Part shown: positions 1-6,557 of the stretch, piece after piece
Position numbering within the stretch: position 1 is the stretch's first letter
How the letters are laid out: each line of letters opens with the position of its first letter
NCBI GenBank assembly: GCA_963926275.1
Contig: CAWUWP010000105.1
Location: 1-8,868, forward strand
Direction of reading: 5' to 3'
DNA length: 8,868 nucleotides
DNA from: UBA1858 sp963926275
Lineage (GTDB): Bacteria > Pseudomonadota > Gammaproteobacteria > UBA4575
Notes under the pieces: generated by a model
Told to the model about the DNA's origin: nothing
The model's database searches: none
Seen by the model: only the letters and a program-made list of their open reading frames with translations
Translations under genes and position numbers: made by a program

Positions 1-898
1 CATTTACTTTTTCTAGTGCTTGATAAATGGGAACTGTACCTACAGGCACTGGACTATTGCGTAAAATCCATTCGCGAGTTTCATGAATATTTTTACCCGT
101 ACTTAAATCCATAATGGTGTCTCCACCCCAACGGACTGACCATGCCATTTTTTCAACTTCTTCTACCACGGAAGATGTAATGGCTGAGTTGCCAATATTG
201 GTGTTTACTTTGACTAAAAAGTTTCGTCCAATAATCATGGGCTCTGATTCAGGATGATTAATGTTATTGGGGATAATGGCTCGACCGGATGCGACTTCAT
301 CACGCACAAACTCCGGCGTAATTTCTTCAGGCAAGTTTGCTCCAAAAGACTCGCCCGGATGTTGTTTTAGTAGTTTCTTATATTGAGGATCGGCGCGTAG
401 TTCTTGCAAACGCAACGACTCTCTAATTGCAATGTATTCCATCTCAGGAGTGACAATGCCTTTTCTAGCATAATGTATTTGCGTCACATTCTTGCTTTCT
501 AGCGCTCTTCTAGGCGCATGCTTTACCTGGAAGCGTATGTGGTCTGTTTTTTCATCAGTCAATCGTTGACGACCAAACTCAGACGATAATTCTTCAAGCT
601 CAATCGTGTCTTTACGTTCATCTATCCACGATGCACGAATACGCTCAATACCAATAGATAAATCCACATCGGCATCAGGATCAGTTAATGGTCCAGAAGT
701 GTCATAGATTGGTATCGGTGGATTTTCTTCACCGCCCAAACTAGTGCCAGTATCATCACAAGCCACTTCACGCATACCGACACGAATACTGTCCTTTGAG
801 CCATTAATAAAGATTTTCTTGGAACGAGGAAATGGTCGTGTGACTTCTTCACCCAATTTTTTTGTTTGAGAGATTAGATCTACTTTGGTTACGCTCAT
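1..898 (-). CDS. thiC: Phosphomethylpyrimidine synthase ThiC, N-terminal part (3' end outside window)
   Basis: ThiC is a radical-SAM enzyme that converts aminoimidazole ribotide into hydroxymethylpyrimidine phosphate, the pyrimidine half of thiamin, in the cytoplasm. My translation from the ATG at 898 down to base 1 gives about 299 residues without a stop, roughly half of the usual 600-650. The N-terminal ThiC-associated region is present (SGPLTDPDADVDL, around residues 68-80). It is followed by family signatures: HYARKGIVTPEMEYIAIRE, an NFLVKVNTNIGNSA stretch in the substrate-binding barrel, DTIMDLSTG, and RNSPVPVGTVPIYQALEKV at the window edge. The C-terminal cysteines that bind the 4Fe-4S cluster would lie outside the window. 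The start is supported by a GGTGG sequence a few bases upstream and a normal ThiC N terminus. It is transcribed divergently from the methyltransferase gene. The 197 bp upstream contain no recognisable TPP riboswitch, unlike many bacterial thiC genes. Family identity is very secure. Confidence 0.96.
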   Translation of the reverse strand, partial: MSVTKVDLISQTKKLGEEVTRPFPRSKKIFINGSKDSIRVGMREVACDDTGTSLGGEENPPIPIYDTSGPLTDPDADVDLSIGIERIRASWIDERKDTIELEELSSEFGRQRLTDEKTDHIRFQVKHAPRRALESKNVTQIHYARKGIVTPEMEYIAIRESLRLQELRADPQYKKLLKQHPGESFGANLPEEITPEFVRDEVASGRAIIPNNINHPESEPMIIGRNFLVKVNTNIGNSAITSSVVEEVEKMAWSVRWGGDTIMDLSTGKNIHETREWILRNSPVPVGTVPIYQALEKVN

Positions 899-941
899 AT
901 GCCACCAGTGGTTGGAATAATTAGTTACTGTATTGATTTTG

Positions 942-969
942 AATATAACCTGTATTCAACACATTGCAA
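942..969 (-). promoter_or_regulatory. Candidate sigma-70 promoter for thiC
   Basis: Read on the minus strand, a -35-like TTGCAA (964-969) is separated by 16 bp from a -10-like TATATT (942-947). Transcription would start near 935, about 36 nt before the thiC ATG. That leader is too short for a TPP riboswitch, consistent with none being visible. This is a consensus match by eye only, with no experimental support. Confidence 0.4.
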
Positions 970-1095
970 AACTTAATAAGTAGTGCAAATAGCATTCGGA
1001 TAGTACTAGCCCCATAAAATCACCACGCAAATTACTTGCTATTATTAATGTAAGCACCGTAGAGTATTGTCTATTTAATCGACCACATAAATACT

Positions 1096-1752
1096 ATGGA
1101 TATCGAACAAGCAAGATTTAATATGATTGAGCAACAGATCCGACCCTGGGATGTGTTGGATATGCACGTATTAAACATTATCCAATCCGTCCCTCGTGAA
1201 GATTTTGTCCGCAAATCACAACTAAATTTGGCATTCGCCGATATCGAGCTGCCTATTGGCCATGACCAAGTAATGATGTCCCCGAAGGTAGAAGCACGTA
1301 TGTTGCAGGCATTAGCGATATCTTCAGACGATGATATTCTCGAAGTTGGCACTGGAAGCGGGTTTATATCCGCATGTTTGGCGAAAATGGGCAGCCATGT
1401 CACCACATGCGAGTATTTCGAAGATTTGTCTTCTGAGGCAAAATTACGATTAAACAATCAGCAGATCGACAATATTGATTTTTTGACCGGTGATATATTC
1501 AAATTATCTGACACTCTAGCTAGCTATGACGTCATTGCAGTCACTGGATCAACACCAGAGCAAATCAACCATTTCTCAAAACTACTAAAAATTAATGGCC
1601 GCTTATTTTGTATCTCCGGCCAAGCACCCATTATGACCGCGACTCTTATCACTTGTGTGGCCGAAGATAGTTATCGAGAAGAAAGCTTGTTTGAGACCGT
1701 TATCCCGGCATTGTTATCGGGCACATCAACTGAAAAGGTTTTCTCGTTTTGA
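1096..1752 (+). CDS. Divergent protein-L-isoaspartate O-methyltransferase (PIMT)-like SAM methyltransferase
   Basis: This is a cytoplasmic class I SAM-dependent methyltransferase of the PIMT/Pcm superfamily, 218 residues, close to the usual PIMT length. The SAM-binding motif I is ILEVGTGSGFISACLA (81-96), with an acidic residue after strand 2 (E107 in TTCEYFE), GDIF at 132-135, and the post-motif YDVIAVTGSTPE (144-155). The PIMT-type N-terminal region is present (VPREDFVRK, then ELPIGHDQVMMSPKVEARML at 51-70). However, the GQTIS-like segment that lines the isoaspartate site in classical Pcm is replaced by DQVMM, so the classical repair activity should not be assumed. The ATG at 1096 gives the N terminus ARFNMIEQQIRPWDVLD, which I recall as typical of this subfamily. 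No strong Shine-Dalgarno is visible. Its last four bases overlap the rhodanese gene, suggesting translational coupling, and tolC follows. Genes of this type beside tolC are widespread in Proteobacteria as I recall, with the role in that context unknown. Confidence 0.85.
   Translation: MDIEQARFNMIEQQIRPWDVLDMHVLNIIQSVPREDFVRKSQLNLAFADIELPIGHDQVMMSPKVEARMLQALAISSDDDILEVGTGSGFISACLAKMGSHVTTCEYFEDLSSEAKLRLNNQQIDNIDFLTGDIFKLSDTLASYDVIAVTGSTPEQINHFSKLLKINGRLFCISGQAPIMTATLITCVAEDSYREESLFETVIPALLSGTSTEKVFSF
1735..1752 (+). promoter_or_regulatory. Ribosome binding site and TTGA start/stop overlap deciding the rhodanese start
   Basis: AAGG at 1735-1738 lies 10 nt before the TTG at 1749. The TTG shares bases with the TGA stop of the upstream methyltransferase (TTGA, 1749-1752). 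The next in-frame Met codon is about 45 codons downstream, inside the domain, so TTG is the only sensible start. The arrangement suggests translational coupling. Confidence 0.65.
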
Positions 1753-2075
1753 GCGTCAGAGAAATATCTGCCAGCGAACTGCATGGTTACTTACAAACAA
1801 CAGACACTAATCCCTTGCTATTGGATGTGCGTGAACCTTGGGAGTATGAAAAATGCAGTCTAGAAAACTCTCAGCTTATCCCCATGCGTCAGATTCCCAG
1901 CGCATTAAACGAGTTAGATCCAGACCAAGAGATTATTGTTATTTGCCATCACGGAATTCGTAGTCGTTCAGTTGCCGCTTATCTAGTGAGCAATACTTTC
2001 AGTAAGATTACCAATCTCACGGGCGGTATAGATGCCTGGGCTAAAACCGTTGATCCAACGATGACGACTTATTAA
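1749..2075 (+). CDS. Single-domain rhodanese-like sulfurtransferase
   Basis: This is a cytoplasmic rhodanese-fold protein of 108 residues, the GlpE/single-domain size, expected to carry sulfane sulfur as a cysteine persulfide or act in thiol redox chemistry. The first conserved motif is LLLDVREPWEYE (23-34). The active-site loop is CHHGIRS (66-72), with catalytic Cys66 and the arginine at the end of the six-residue loop. The usual C-terminal LTGGIDAW motif is at 90-97. All catalytic features are intact, so it is probably active. There is no signal peptide. The gene starts with TTG and overlaps the preceding methyltransferase by 4 bp, so the two are almost certainly co-expressed; tolC begins 76 bp later. 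The physiological sulfur donor and acceptor cannot be told from sequence. The thiC neighbour is divergently transcribed, so a role in thiamin sulfur transfer is only a weak guess. Confidence 0.92.
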   Translation: MSVREISASELHGYLQTTDTNPLLLDVREPWEYEKCSLENSQLIPMRQIPSALNELDPDQEIIVICHHGIRSRSVAAYLVSNTFSKITNLTGGIDAWAKTVDPTMTTY

Positions 2076-2111
2076 CTTACTGCTATCTAAGAATATTTAA
2101 CTTTATGCCGA

Positions 2112-2117
2112 TATAAT
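2112..2117 (+). promoter_or_regulatory. Candidate -10 element upstream of tolC
   Basis: A perfect TATAAT lies 34 bp upstream of the tolC ATG, in the 76 bp gap after the rhodanese gene. I could not find a convincing -35 at 16-18 bp, nor an extended -10 TG. tolC may therefore have its own weak or activator-dependent promoter, in addition to read-through from the methyltransferase/rhodanese genes. Confidence 0.3.
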
Positions 2118-2151
2118 TGAACTACTTCTATTTAGACATAACAATAAGCAA

Positions 2152-3477
2152 ATGAATAAACACCTAACCATTGCACCCATAATTTTGGTAACACTATTAT
2201 GTCTTCAATCCAATCTATCAGCGAACGGATTAATTGATATATACACAACTGCTAAAGCTCAAGACACAGTCTTCAGAGAAGCAGAAGCCAACTATTTTGC
2301 CACCTCCCAAGCCTCGCCGATTGCACGCGCTGCATTACTCCCTCAAGTTAATTTTTCTGCAGAAACTTCTGATAACAGATTGAAAACAGAGGGGCAGACC
2401 TTTGGTGTCTCCGGGGGTGATGTTGACTACAACTCCAATGGTTATAGCTTACGTTTGACACAGGCACTGTATAACCGTGATTTTTATATACAACTAAAAC
2501 AAGCCAATAATAATGTTGCCAGAGCTCAAGCCCAATTTGATGCCTCAAAACAAGAGTTAGTACTACGTGTCACGGAATTGTATTTCAATGTTTTAGCCGC
2601 GCGAGATGACCTGAGGTTCGCCACTGCAGAAAAACAAGCTATCAATAGACAGCTTGAACAAGCAGATAATAGATTTGAAGTAGGACTAATTCCCATCACT
2701 GATGTTAAAGAAGCGCAGTCATCCTTTGACAGTTCTGTGGCGCGTGAAATTGATGCTGAAATTGCTTTAGAACTAGCACTGGATGCACTCGCGGTAATTA
2801 TTGGTGATCGTGTTACTGACTTAAAAAGTTTATCGCAACGCATGGAGTTAGTGCGGCCCGACCCTGACAATGTGACAGATTGGATCAACTCTGCGCTCAA
2901 TCAAAATCTTGCATTACTGATTAACCAGTACGATACCAAAATTTCAAGACAGGAAATTCAACGTAATAAAGCTCAGCACTTGCCCACTATCGATATAGTG
3001 GCAGCTTACAACGACACTGATTCAGGCGGACTAACTGGTACCCGAGAAACTGAAGATTCTAGAATTGGCCTAGAATTAAACTTCCCTATATTCCAAGGGG
3101 GTCGCACCTACTATCAGACCAAAGAAAGCCAATACTTATATAGAGCAGCATTACAAGCACAAGAGAGAATCAAACGCGAAACAACTCGCGACACACGTGA
3201 CGCTTACCATAATGTTGTGGCTGGCATAAGTCGTGTCGGCGCATTTAACAGAGCAGTAGAATCTGCAGAAGTCGCCGCTGAAGCAACACAAGCAGGATTT
3301 GAAGTAGGTACAAGAACATCGGTAGATGTATTGCTGACTTTGCGCTCAGTATTTCAGGCTCAACGTAATCACTCAAGATCTCGCTATGACTATCTGTTGG
3401 ACACGCTACGCTTAAAAAATGCAGCAGGGACATTAAGCGCAGATGACTTACTACAAATTGACACCTGGTTAGAGTAG
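2152..3477 (+). CDS. tolC: TolC-family outer membrane efflux/type I secretion channel
   Basis: TolC trimers form an outer membrane barrel with a long periplasmic alpha-helical tunnel, serving tripartite drug efflux pumps and type I secretion. The 441-residue product begins with a signal peptide: charged NKH, a hydrophobic stretch at about 7-19, and likely cleavage after LSA (residue 24). The mature protein opens with LIDIYTTAKAQD, matching the type I secretion TolC subfamily. The internal two-fold repeat of the family shows in FEVGLIPITDV (175-185) and FEVGTRTSVDV (383-393), and in paired strand segments LRLTQALYNRDF (100-111) and LELNFPIFQGGR (307-318). The C terminus (AAGTLSADDLLQIDTWL) is typical. 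There is no strong Shine-Dalgarno before the ATG at 2152, but the signal peptide fixes the start. waaA follows after 10 bp, so the two are probably cotranscribed. No inner-membrane pump or adaptor gene is in the window, so this channel probably serves partners encoded elsewhere. Confidence 0.95.
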   Translation: MNKHLTIAPIILVTLLCLQSNLSANGLIDIYTTAKAQDTVFREAEANYFATSQASPIARAALLPQVNFSAETSDNRLKTEGQTFGVSGGDVDYNSNGYSLRLTQALYNRDFYIQLKQANNNVARAQAQFDASKQELVLRVTELYFNVLAARDDLRFATAEKQAINRQLEQADNRFEVGLIPITDVKEAQSSFDSSVAREIDAEIALELALDALAVIIGDRVTDLKSLSQRMELVRPDPDNVTDWINSALNQNLALLINQYDTKISRQEIQRNKAQHLPTIDIVAAYNDTDSGGLTGTRETEDSRIGLELNFPIFQGGRTYYQTKESQYLYRAALQAQERIKRETTRDTRDAYHNVVAGISRVGAFNRAVESAEVAAEATQAGFEVGTRTSVDVLLTLRSVFQAQRNHSRSRYDYLLDTLRLKNAAGTLSADDLLQIDTWLE

Positions 3478-3487
3478 TCTTGGCCGA

Positions 3488-4762
3488 ATGGCCAAACCTG
3501 ACTCACACTCCACACTCAGCTATCGACTTCTCACCTGGGGATTATTCCCGGCAGCACTGCTGTATACCGGCTTTACTGCCTTTAAATCCAGAAATAGCCG
3601 ATACTTAGCTCAACGCTTAGGCGCTTATAAAAAAGAAATAAACACGAAGCAGGTTATATGGTGTCACTGCGCTTCTGTTGGCGAAATCAATACTGCTTTA
3701 CCTTTGTTACGCAGCTTAATTGAACGAGGCGAGCATTTACTCGTTTCCACCAATACCGTGACCGGCAATCAAGCACTCACAAATGCCAAGCTAGATAATA
3801 CTCAACATGTTTTTTTCCCCCTAGACTATCGTGCTTTTGCCGATAAATTAATTGCAGAATTCTCTCCCAAGTTGTGCTTTCTGTTTGAAACAGAATTATG
3901 GCCAAACATATTACTCACTATTGCAGATCACACTATACCCATTGCAATCATTAACGGACGTATCAGCGAAAAGACTTTGCGTGCTCCTACGCTAATATTA
4001 AAAAACTATAAAAAAGCATTACGCCAAATCTGCATGGTTATTGCTAGCAGCGAAGAAAATGCGCCTCGCTTCATCGCACTAGGCACAAACCCAGATAGCA
4101 TTACCACGCTAGTTAATCTGAAATTTGCTAGCATTAATACACCGTCAAACAGTATCGAAGAATGTCCCATTAAGTTTCCATTTTTACTGTGCGCATCAAC
4201 ACATCAAGGTGAAGAGCAAGCGATTATTAAACAATGGAAAATTTCTAAGTCAGAACCCAATCTAGAACCGTTAGGCCTCGTTATTGCAATTCGGCACCCG
4301 CAACGTTGCAAGGAAGTATGCAAGATATTAGAAGCCAATCAACTGGCTTATCAGTTGCATTCAAACAGCCCAACTAACGTGTCTAACAATGAAATCTATA
4401 TCATTGATACATTAGGTCAATTAATGCCTTTCATGAAAAAAGCAGCGTTTGTATTCATGGGTGGCTCACTAATGCCCATTGGTGGACACAATATTGTTGA
4501 GCCTGCACAGTTTAGCCGATGTATTTTAATCGGCCCCCATCACGATGATTTCAGAGAAATCGTCAATGAACTAAAAGAATGCAACGGCATTATAATCGTT
4601 AACGATGCAAAGCAACTTATCAATGAAACACTCAGGTTACTCACCCATCGTGAGTTACCACTGCAGTTAGGCAATAACGCAAAGAAATACTTAAACAGTA
4701 AAAAACGTGTGTTAAACGACTATCAAGACCTAGTCTTTAAGTTGATCGATGATCAGTCTTGA
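3488..4762 (+). CDS. waaA: 3-deoxy-D-manno-octulosonic acid (Kdo) transferase WaaA/KdtA
   Basis: WaaA is a membrane-associated GT30 glycosyltransferase that moves Kdo from CMP-Kdo onto the lipid A precursor on the cytoplasmic face of the inner membrane. The 424 residues match the usual length (E. coli about 425). An N-terminal membrane anchor lies at about 11-30. It is followed by the acceptor-site motif CHCASVGEINTA with the catalytic glutamate at residue 66, then ETELWPN (134-140), ASTHQGEE (236-243), RHPQR (269-273) and the CMP-Kdo-binding GGSLMPIGGHNIVEP (325-339). One deviation stands out: the usual GxLKFD-like segment reads LVNLKFAS (208-215), with Val for Gly and Ala for Asp. The ATG at 3488 lies 10 bp after the tolC stop and has only a poor ribosome binding site; no better start keeps the membrane anchor. 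The 3' end overlaps the convergent Kdo kinase gene by 10 bp. A Kdo kinase next door suggests, by analogy with Haemophilus, that a single Kdo is added. Confidence 0.96.
   Translation: MAKPDSHSTLSYRLLTWGLFPAALLYTGFTAFKSRNSRYLAQRLGAYKKEINTKQVIWCHCASVGEINTALPLLRSLIERGEHLLVSTNTVTGNQALTNAKLDNTQHVFFPLDYRAFADKLIAEFSPKLCFLFETELWPNILLTIADHTIPIAIINGRISEKTLRAPTLILKNYKKALRQICMVIASSEENAPRFIALGTNPDSITTLVNLKFASINTPSNSIEECPIKFPFLLCASTHQGEEQAIIKQWKISKSEPNLEPLGLVIAIRHPQRCKEVCKILEANQLAYQLHSNSPTNVSNNEIYIIDTLGQLMPFMKKAAFVFMGGSLMPIGGHNIVEPAQFSRCILIGPHHDDFREIVNELKECNGIIIVNDAKQLINETLRLLTHRELPLQLGNNAKKYLNSKKRVLNDYQDLVFKLIDDQS
4753..4762. other. Convergent 3'-end overlap of waaA and kdkA
   Basis: The TGA of waaA (4760-4762) and the TGA of kdkA (complement of 4753-4755) lie in a 10 bp tail-to-tail overlap. 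A short, weak hairpin (TGATC/GATCA, 4743-4755, 3-nt loop) sits there, with no U-run typical of an intrinsic terminator. Confidence 0.85.
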
Positions 4763-5466
4763 TAACCCTGCATTAAACTTTCAAAATCACTTTGTTGATA
4801 GCAGGTATTGGAGTTATTTTGTTTTTGCTTTTCCAGTGAACGTTTTAGCCGGTTAAGTCCGACTTGTGCCCAAGCTTGAGAATAAGGTCTTTGCACACAT
4901 CGATCAAAATCAATCAAATAAATATTTCCTGCTTGATCAAACAATATGTTATTTGTATTCAAGTCGACATGCTGTATTCCTTGGTGATGAAATGACATGA
5001 TTATTTTTCCAACTTTCATCCACCACTCTTTTCTCTGTGTGTTTTCAGTCATCACCTGCGCCAATGTTTTTGAATTGACTATTTCATCCATAATTATATC
5101 TGCGTGATATAAAGCACCCTTGCGAATACATCTTGCTGCTATGGGTTCAGGCACGGGTAACTCTAGCTGCCTCATTTGCATCAATAGATTTAGCTCTCTA
5201 AATGGTCGGCTAGACTCAAACCCTCGAAACACAAATTTATCTTTACTAAATCGTGCCGGCAATCCTCCACGACAATAGTGCCTCATCACCATATTGTTCG
5301 CGCCGACCTTAAATCTAACTATCGATTGACGGCCGCTTTGCCACTGATTGACGGATGATTCTGAGGGCGATTGAGTGCGCTCAAACCAATCCTGCTGAAA
5401 ATCTGAGTACACATTGTCTGACACCCAAATTTTTGTGTTATGTTCGCTTATCTCGTGTAGTTGCAT
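4753..5466 (-). CDS. kdkA: 3-deoxy-D-manno-octulosonic acid (Kdo) kinase KdkA
   Basis: KdkA phosphorylates O-4 of the Kdo attached to lipid IVA, an inner-core LPS modification best known in Haemophilus and relatives; it works at the cytoplasmic side of the inner membrane. The 237 residues match the family length. Visible motifs are GRQSIVRF (45-52), the family hallmark MRHYCRGGLPARF (61-73), VPEP (105-108), ADIIMDEI (122-129), the catalytic loop HVDLNTNNIL (166-175, Asp168 and Asn173), and the metal-binding LIDFDRC (184-190), then RLKRSLEK (206-213). All key residues of this eukaryotic-like kinase fold are present, so it should be active. It is convergent with waaA (10 bp overlap) and divergent from the glycosyltransferase gene with only 29 bp between the start codons, so its promoter must lie in or across that gap. 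The waaA-kdkA association strongly supports the function. A general LPS-core kinase of the same clan is the alternative. Confidence 0.92.
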   Translation of the reverse strand: MQLHEISEHNTKIWVSDNVYSDFQQDWFERTQSPSESSVNQWQSGRQSIVRFKVGANNMVMRHYCRGGLPARFSKDKFVFRGFESSRPFRELNLLMQMRQLELPVPEPIAARCIRKGALYHADIIMDEIVNSKTLAQVMTENTQRKEWWMKVGKIIMSFHHQGIQHVDLNTNNILFDQAGNIYLIDFDRCVQRPYSQAWAQVGLNRLKRSLEKQKQNNSNTCYQQSDFESLMQGYQD

Positions 5467-5487
5467 CGCTATTGCTTACAAAATCAG

Positions 5488-5495
5488 TTTATAAA
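5488..5495. promoter_or_regulatory. Palindromic TTTATAAA in the kdkA/GT9 divergent gap
   Basis: The 29 bp gap between the divergent kdkA and GT9 start codons contains the 8-bp palindrome TTTATAAA, directly against the GT9 ATG. Read toward kdkA it gives a TATAAA -10-like hexamer about 22 bp upstream of the kdkA ATG, but with only poor -35 candidates. Read toward GT9 it lies too close to the ATG unless translation is nearly leaderless. Promoter function is a guess. Confidence 0.2.
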
Positions 5496-6545
5496 ATGAG
5501 CTCAAACTCCCAAAGCACAGATTTCCAATCAATTTGTATTGTTCGCCTATCTGCTATTGGTGACGTCACCCATATGCTGCCCATCATACACAGCATTCAA
5601 AAATTTCGCCCTGGCACCAACATCACTTGGGTTATTGGTAAGACCGAACATAAGCTAGTCGGCGATCTAGAAAATGTTGAATTTATTCAGTTCAATAAGA
5701 GTTTAGGCATAAATGCCTACCGTGAGGTTTTAACAAAACTTGCGGGGAGAAAGTTTGATGTGTTACTTGCTTGCCAGGTGTCACTTAGAGCTAATATTCT
5801 TAGTGCATTGATTTCAGCTAAACGCAAAGTAGGTTACGATAATTCTCGTGCAAAAGATTTTCATAGTTTAGTAATCAATGAAAAAATTCCCGCCGCCAAT
5901 GTTCATGTACTGGATTCTTTTTTTCAATTTATTGAGCACATTGGTATAGCCCATAAAAAATTCGACTGGTCGCTACCTATTCCCCCGCAAGATCATGAGT
6001 TTGCGCGTGAGCATATTCCGGCAAATAAACGAGTGCTCGCGATTAGCCCATGCTCTAGTCACACCCTCAGGAACTGGAGCATCCAATCTTATATTGATGT
6101 CGCTAACTACGCGATTGAAAAACATAAGATGCATATTGTTTTATTAGGTGGCAATAGCGATTTAGAGCTTGAGTTTGGCGAAAAAATATCTGCCCAGCTC
6201 AAACAAGCCCCGACCAATTTAATCGGCAAAGATACGTTAAAAAAATTACTCGCCATTTTACAACGTTCTACGGCATTATTAACGCCTGACTCAGGTCCGG
6301 CGCATATGGCGACCTGCGTCAACACGCCGGTACTTGCGCTGCATGCTGCGAGTAACAGTCAACGCAGCGGTCCGTACCTAAGCCTACCTTGGTGTATCGA
6401 TAAATATTCAGAGGCAGCCATGCGTCATTTTAATAAATCTGCCGAGCAGATAAAATGGGGCACTAAAATAGAAAAACCGGGCGTGATGGATTTAATTAAG
6501 CCTGAAGACGTTATAATCAAACTAGACAAACTATTAAAAACATAG
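5496..6545 (+). CDS. Family 9 glycosyltransferase, heptosyltransferase-like
   Basis: GT9 enzymes use ADP-heptose and are typically the LPS inner-core heptosyltransferases (WaaC/WaaF) acting on Kdo-lipid A at the inner membrane's cytoplasmic face. The product is 349 residues, a normal GT9 length. The N-terminal acceptor-side domain starts with IVRLSAIGDVTHMLP (15-29), with the expected catalytic aspartate at 23. KVGYDNSRAKD follows at 111-121. The C-terminal donor domain has RNWS (192-195), VLLGG (215-219), LIGKDTLKKLLA (242-253), and TPDSGPAHMA (263-272), where the sugar nucleotide binds. I chose the ATG at 5496 because the GT9 domain begins right after it. The reading frame stays open back to 5355, but that extension is antisense to kdkA and does not look like protein. 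The SNSQRSGPY ending (286-294) differs from classical WaaC/WaaF, so the exact sugar and acceptor (Hep I, Hep II or other) are unresolved. It is followed 9 bp later by a DUF6165-like gene. Confidence 0.9.
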   Translation: MSSNSQSTDFQSICIVRLSAIGDVTHMLPIIHSIQKFRPGTNITWVIGKTEHKLVGDLENVEFIQFNKSLGINAYREVLTKLAGRKFDVLLACQVSLRANILSALISAKRKVGYDNSRAKDFHSLVINEKIPAANVHVLDSFFQFIEHIGIAHKKFDWSLPIPPQDHEFAREHIPANKRVLAISPCSSHTLRNWSIQSYIDVANYAIEKHKMHIVLLGGNSDLELEFGEKISAQLKQAPTNLIGKDTLKKLLAILQRSTALLTPDSGPAHMATCVNTPVLALHAASNSQRSGPYLSLPWCIDKYSEAAMRHFNKSAEQIKWGTKIEKPGVMDLIKPEDVIIKLDKLLKT

Positions 6546-6557
6546 GGATTCAACTTG
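6544..6557 (+). promoter_or_regulatory. Ribosome binding site supporting a TTG start
   Basis: AGGGA at 6544-6548 overlaps the TAG stop of the GT9 gene and lies 6 nt before the TTG at 6555. It is one of the best Shine-Dalgarno matches in the window. There is no ATG near the conserved N terminus, so TTG is the likely initiator and translation is probably coupled to the gene upstream. Confidence 0.65.

Noticed and set aside
1071..1457. Minus-strand open frame of 128 codons opposite the methyltransferase gene
   Set aside because: It is a shadow of a clearly conserved plus-strand gene and has no recognisable motif.
2526..2900. Minus-strand open frame of 124 codons, rich in serine, within tolC
   Set aside because: Antisense shadow of tolC; the low-complexity serine-rich composition reflects the complementary codons, not a gene.
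3810..3821. T7C5 homopolymer tract in waaA as a phase-variation switch
   Set aside because: The tract is short, reads in frame as V-F-F-P, and WaaA is usually essential, so on/off slippage is unlikely.
4739..4760. Imperfect inverted repeat at the waaA/kdkA ends as a bidirectional terminator
   Set aside because: The stem is only five pairs plus a bulged AAG/CTT, AT-rich, with a three-base loop and no T-run on either side.
5355..5495. In-frame upstream extension of the GT9 gene
   Set aside because: The frame is open but lies antisense to the start of kdkA and encodes sequence unlike a GT9 N terminus; the domain starts just after the ATG at 5496.
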